Assembly (NCBI GenBank): GCA_038246575.1
Contig: JBBRVU010000216.1
Span: 1-6,549 of the forward strand
Reading direction: 5' to 3'
From: JACCUZ01 sp038246575
Lineage (GTDB): Bacteria > Actinomycetota > Actinomycetes > JACCUZ01
DNA: 6,549 nucleotides
Under the pieces are notes generated by a model. That model was not told the origin of the DNA and ran no database searches. It saw only the letters and a list, made by a program, of their open reading frames with translations. This document shows, piece by piece, positions 6,264 through 6,549 of this stretch. A program made the position numbers and the translations under genes. Positions within the stretch are counted from its first letter, which is position 1; every line of letters starts with the position of its first letter.

Positions 6264-6549
6264 GACGATCCACCTCCAGGTCGAAGCGTAGCCTCCGGAT
6301 GACCACGTCATGGGCCACGTCAGCGATCGGTCGTTCAGCGGCGTAGGCATGGGCCCGCAGCAGCACCAGGGCCTCCGCCAGACCGGTGGCGGCCTGCACG
6401 GACACCATGCCGGTCGCCTGGTGAACCTCGGCCCGGTGCTCCACCATGGTCACCAGTCGGGTCGCGCCGTCGGGACCGGTCTGGGCCTGCAGGTGCAGCA
6501 GCACCGAGGTTGCGGCGTCGGCGAAGGCCAATGCCTCCGCCAGCTCCCC
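6256..6549 (-). CDS. ANTAR-domain regulator, 3' part only
   Basis: Only the last 97 codons are inside the window; the start lies beyond 6549. The visible protein begins ELAEALAFADAATSVLLHL, which looks like the last helix of a GAF domain. It continues with HRAEVHQATGMVSVQ, an ANTAR first helix, and ALVLLRAHAYAAERPIADVA followed by HDVVIRRLRF, the rest of the ANTAR three-helix bundle. The actinobacterial GAF-ANTAR type with this HQATGM start is common. It would act as an RNA-binding antiterminator. The stop TAG (6256-6258) lies inside the start region of the next GAF-ANTAR gene, so the two form one operon of paired regulators. No defect is visible in this fragment. Confidence 0.82.
   Translation of the reverse strand, partial: GELAEALAFADAATSVLLHLQAQTGPDGATRLVTMVEHRAEVHQATGMVSVQAATGLAEALVLLRAHAYAAERPIADVAHDVVIRRLRFDLEVDRHG

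Noticed and set aside
5664..6302. Plus-strand open frame opposite the GAF-ANTAR gene
   Set aside because: It is antisense of a clear GAF domain and has no motifs of its own.

Overview
The window comes from a high-GC actinobacterium. GC-rich codons, GTG starts, strong Shine-Dalgarno sequences, GAF-ANTAR regulators and an RsbW-type ATPase all fit an actinomycete such as Nocardioides or a relative, but I cannot fix the genus from this sequence.

Layout: (1) 31-1344, minus strand, an intact M20-family metallopeptidase with all expected metal and catalytic residues. (2) 1487-1572, plus strand, a complete class II tRNA-Leu with anticodon GAG. (3) About 1587-3026, an IS110-family element whose DEDD/Ser transposase reads on the minus strand. 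Its upstream non-coding end is the place expected for a bridge RNA and holds hairpins and short guide-like repeats. (4) About 3027-3286, non-coding DNA with two adjacent hairpins. (5) 3287-5193, plus strand, an RsbW-like ATP-binding gene cut in two by an intact IS256-family element (3334-4785). That element has 23-bp inverted ends and a 9-bp direct repeat. Removing the element and one repeat copy restores one reading frame across the junction. (6) 5437-6549, minus strand, two tandem GAF/ANTAR-type regulators with overlapping stop and start. The upstream one is cut by the window edge and the downstream one carries a frameshift inside its ANTAR domain.

The RsbW-like ATPase and the ANTAR proteins are the kind of genes found together in actinobacterial stress or partner-switching loci. 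Here the locus looks damaged: two insertion sequences lie beside tRNA-Leu, one of them splits the ATPase gene, and three genes carry 1-2 base deletions in short GC-rich repeats. These may be real decay or base-calling errors. No CRISPR array and no clearly undescribed multi-gene system is visible. The most interesting points are the reconstructed IS-split gene and the IS110 end with its bridge-RNA candidate.
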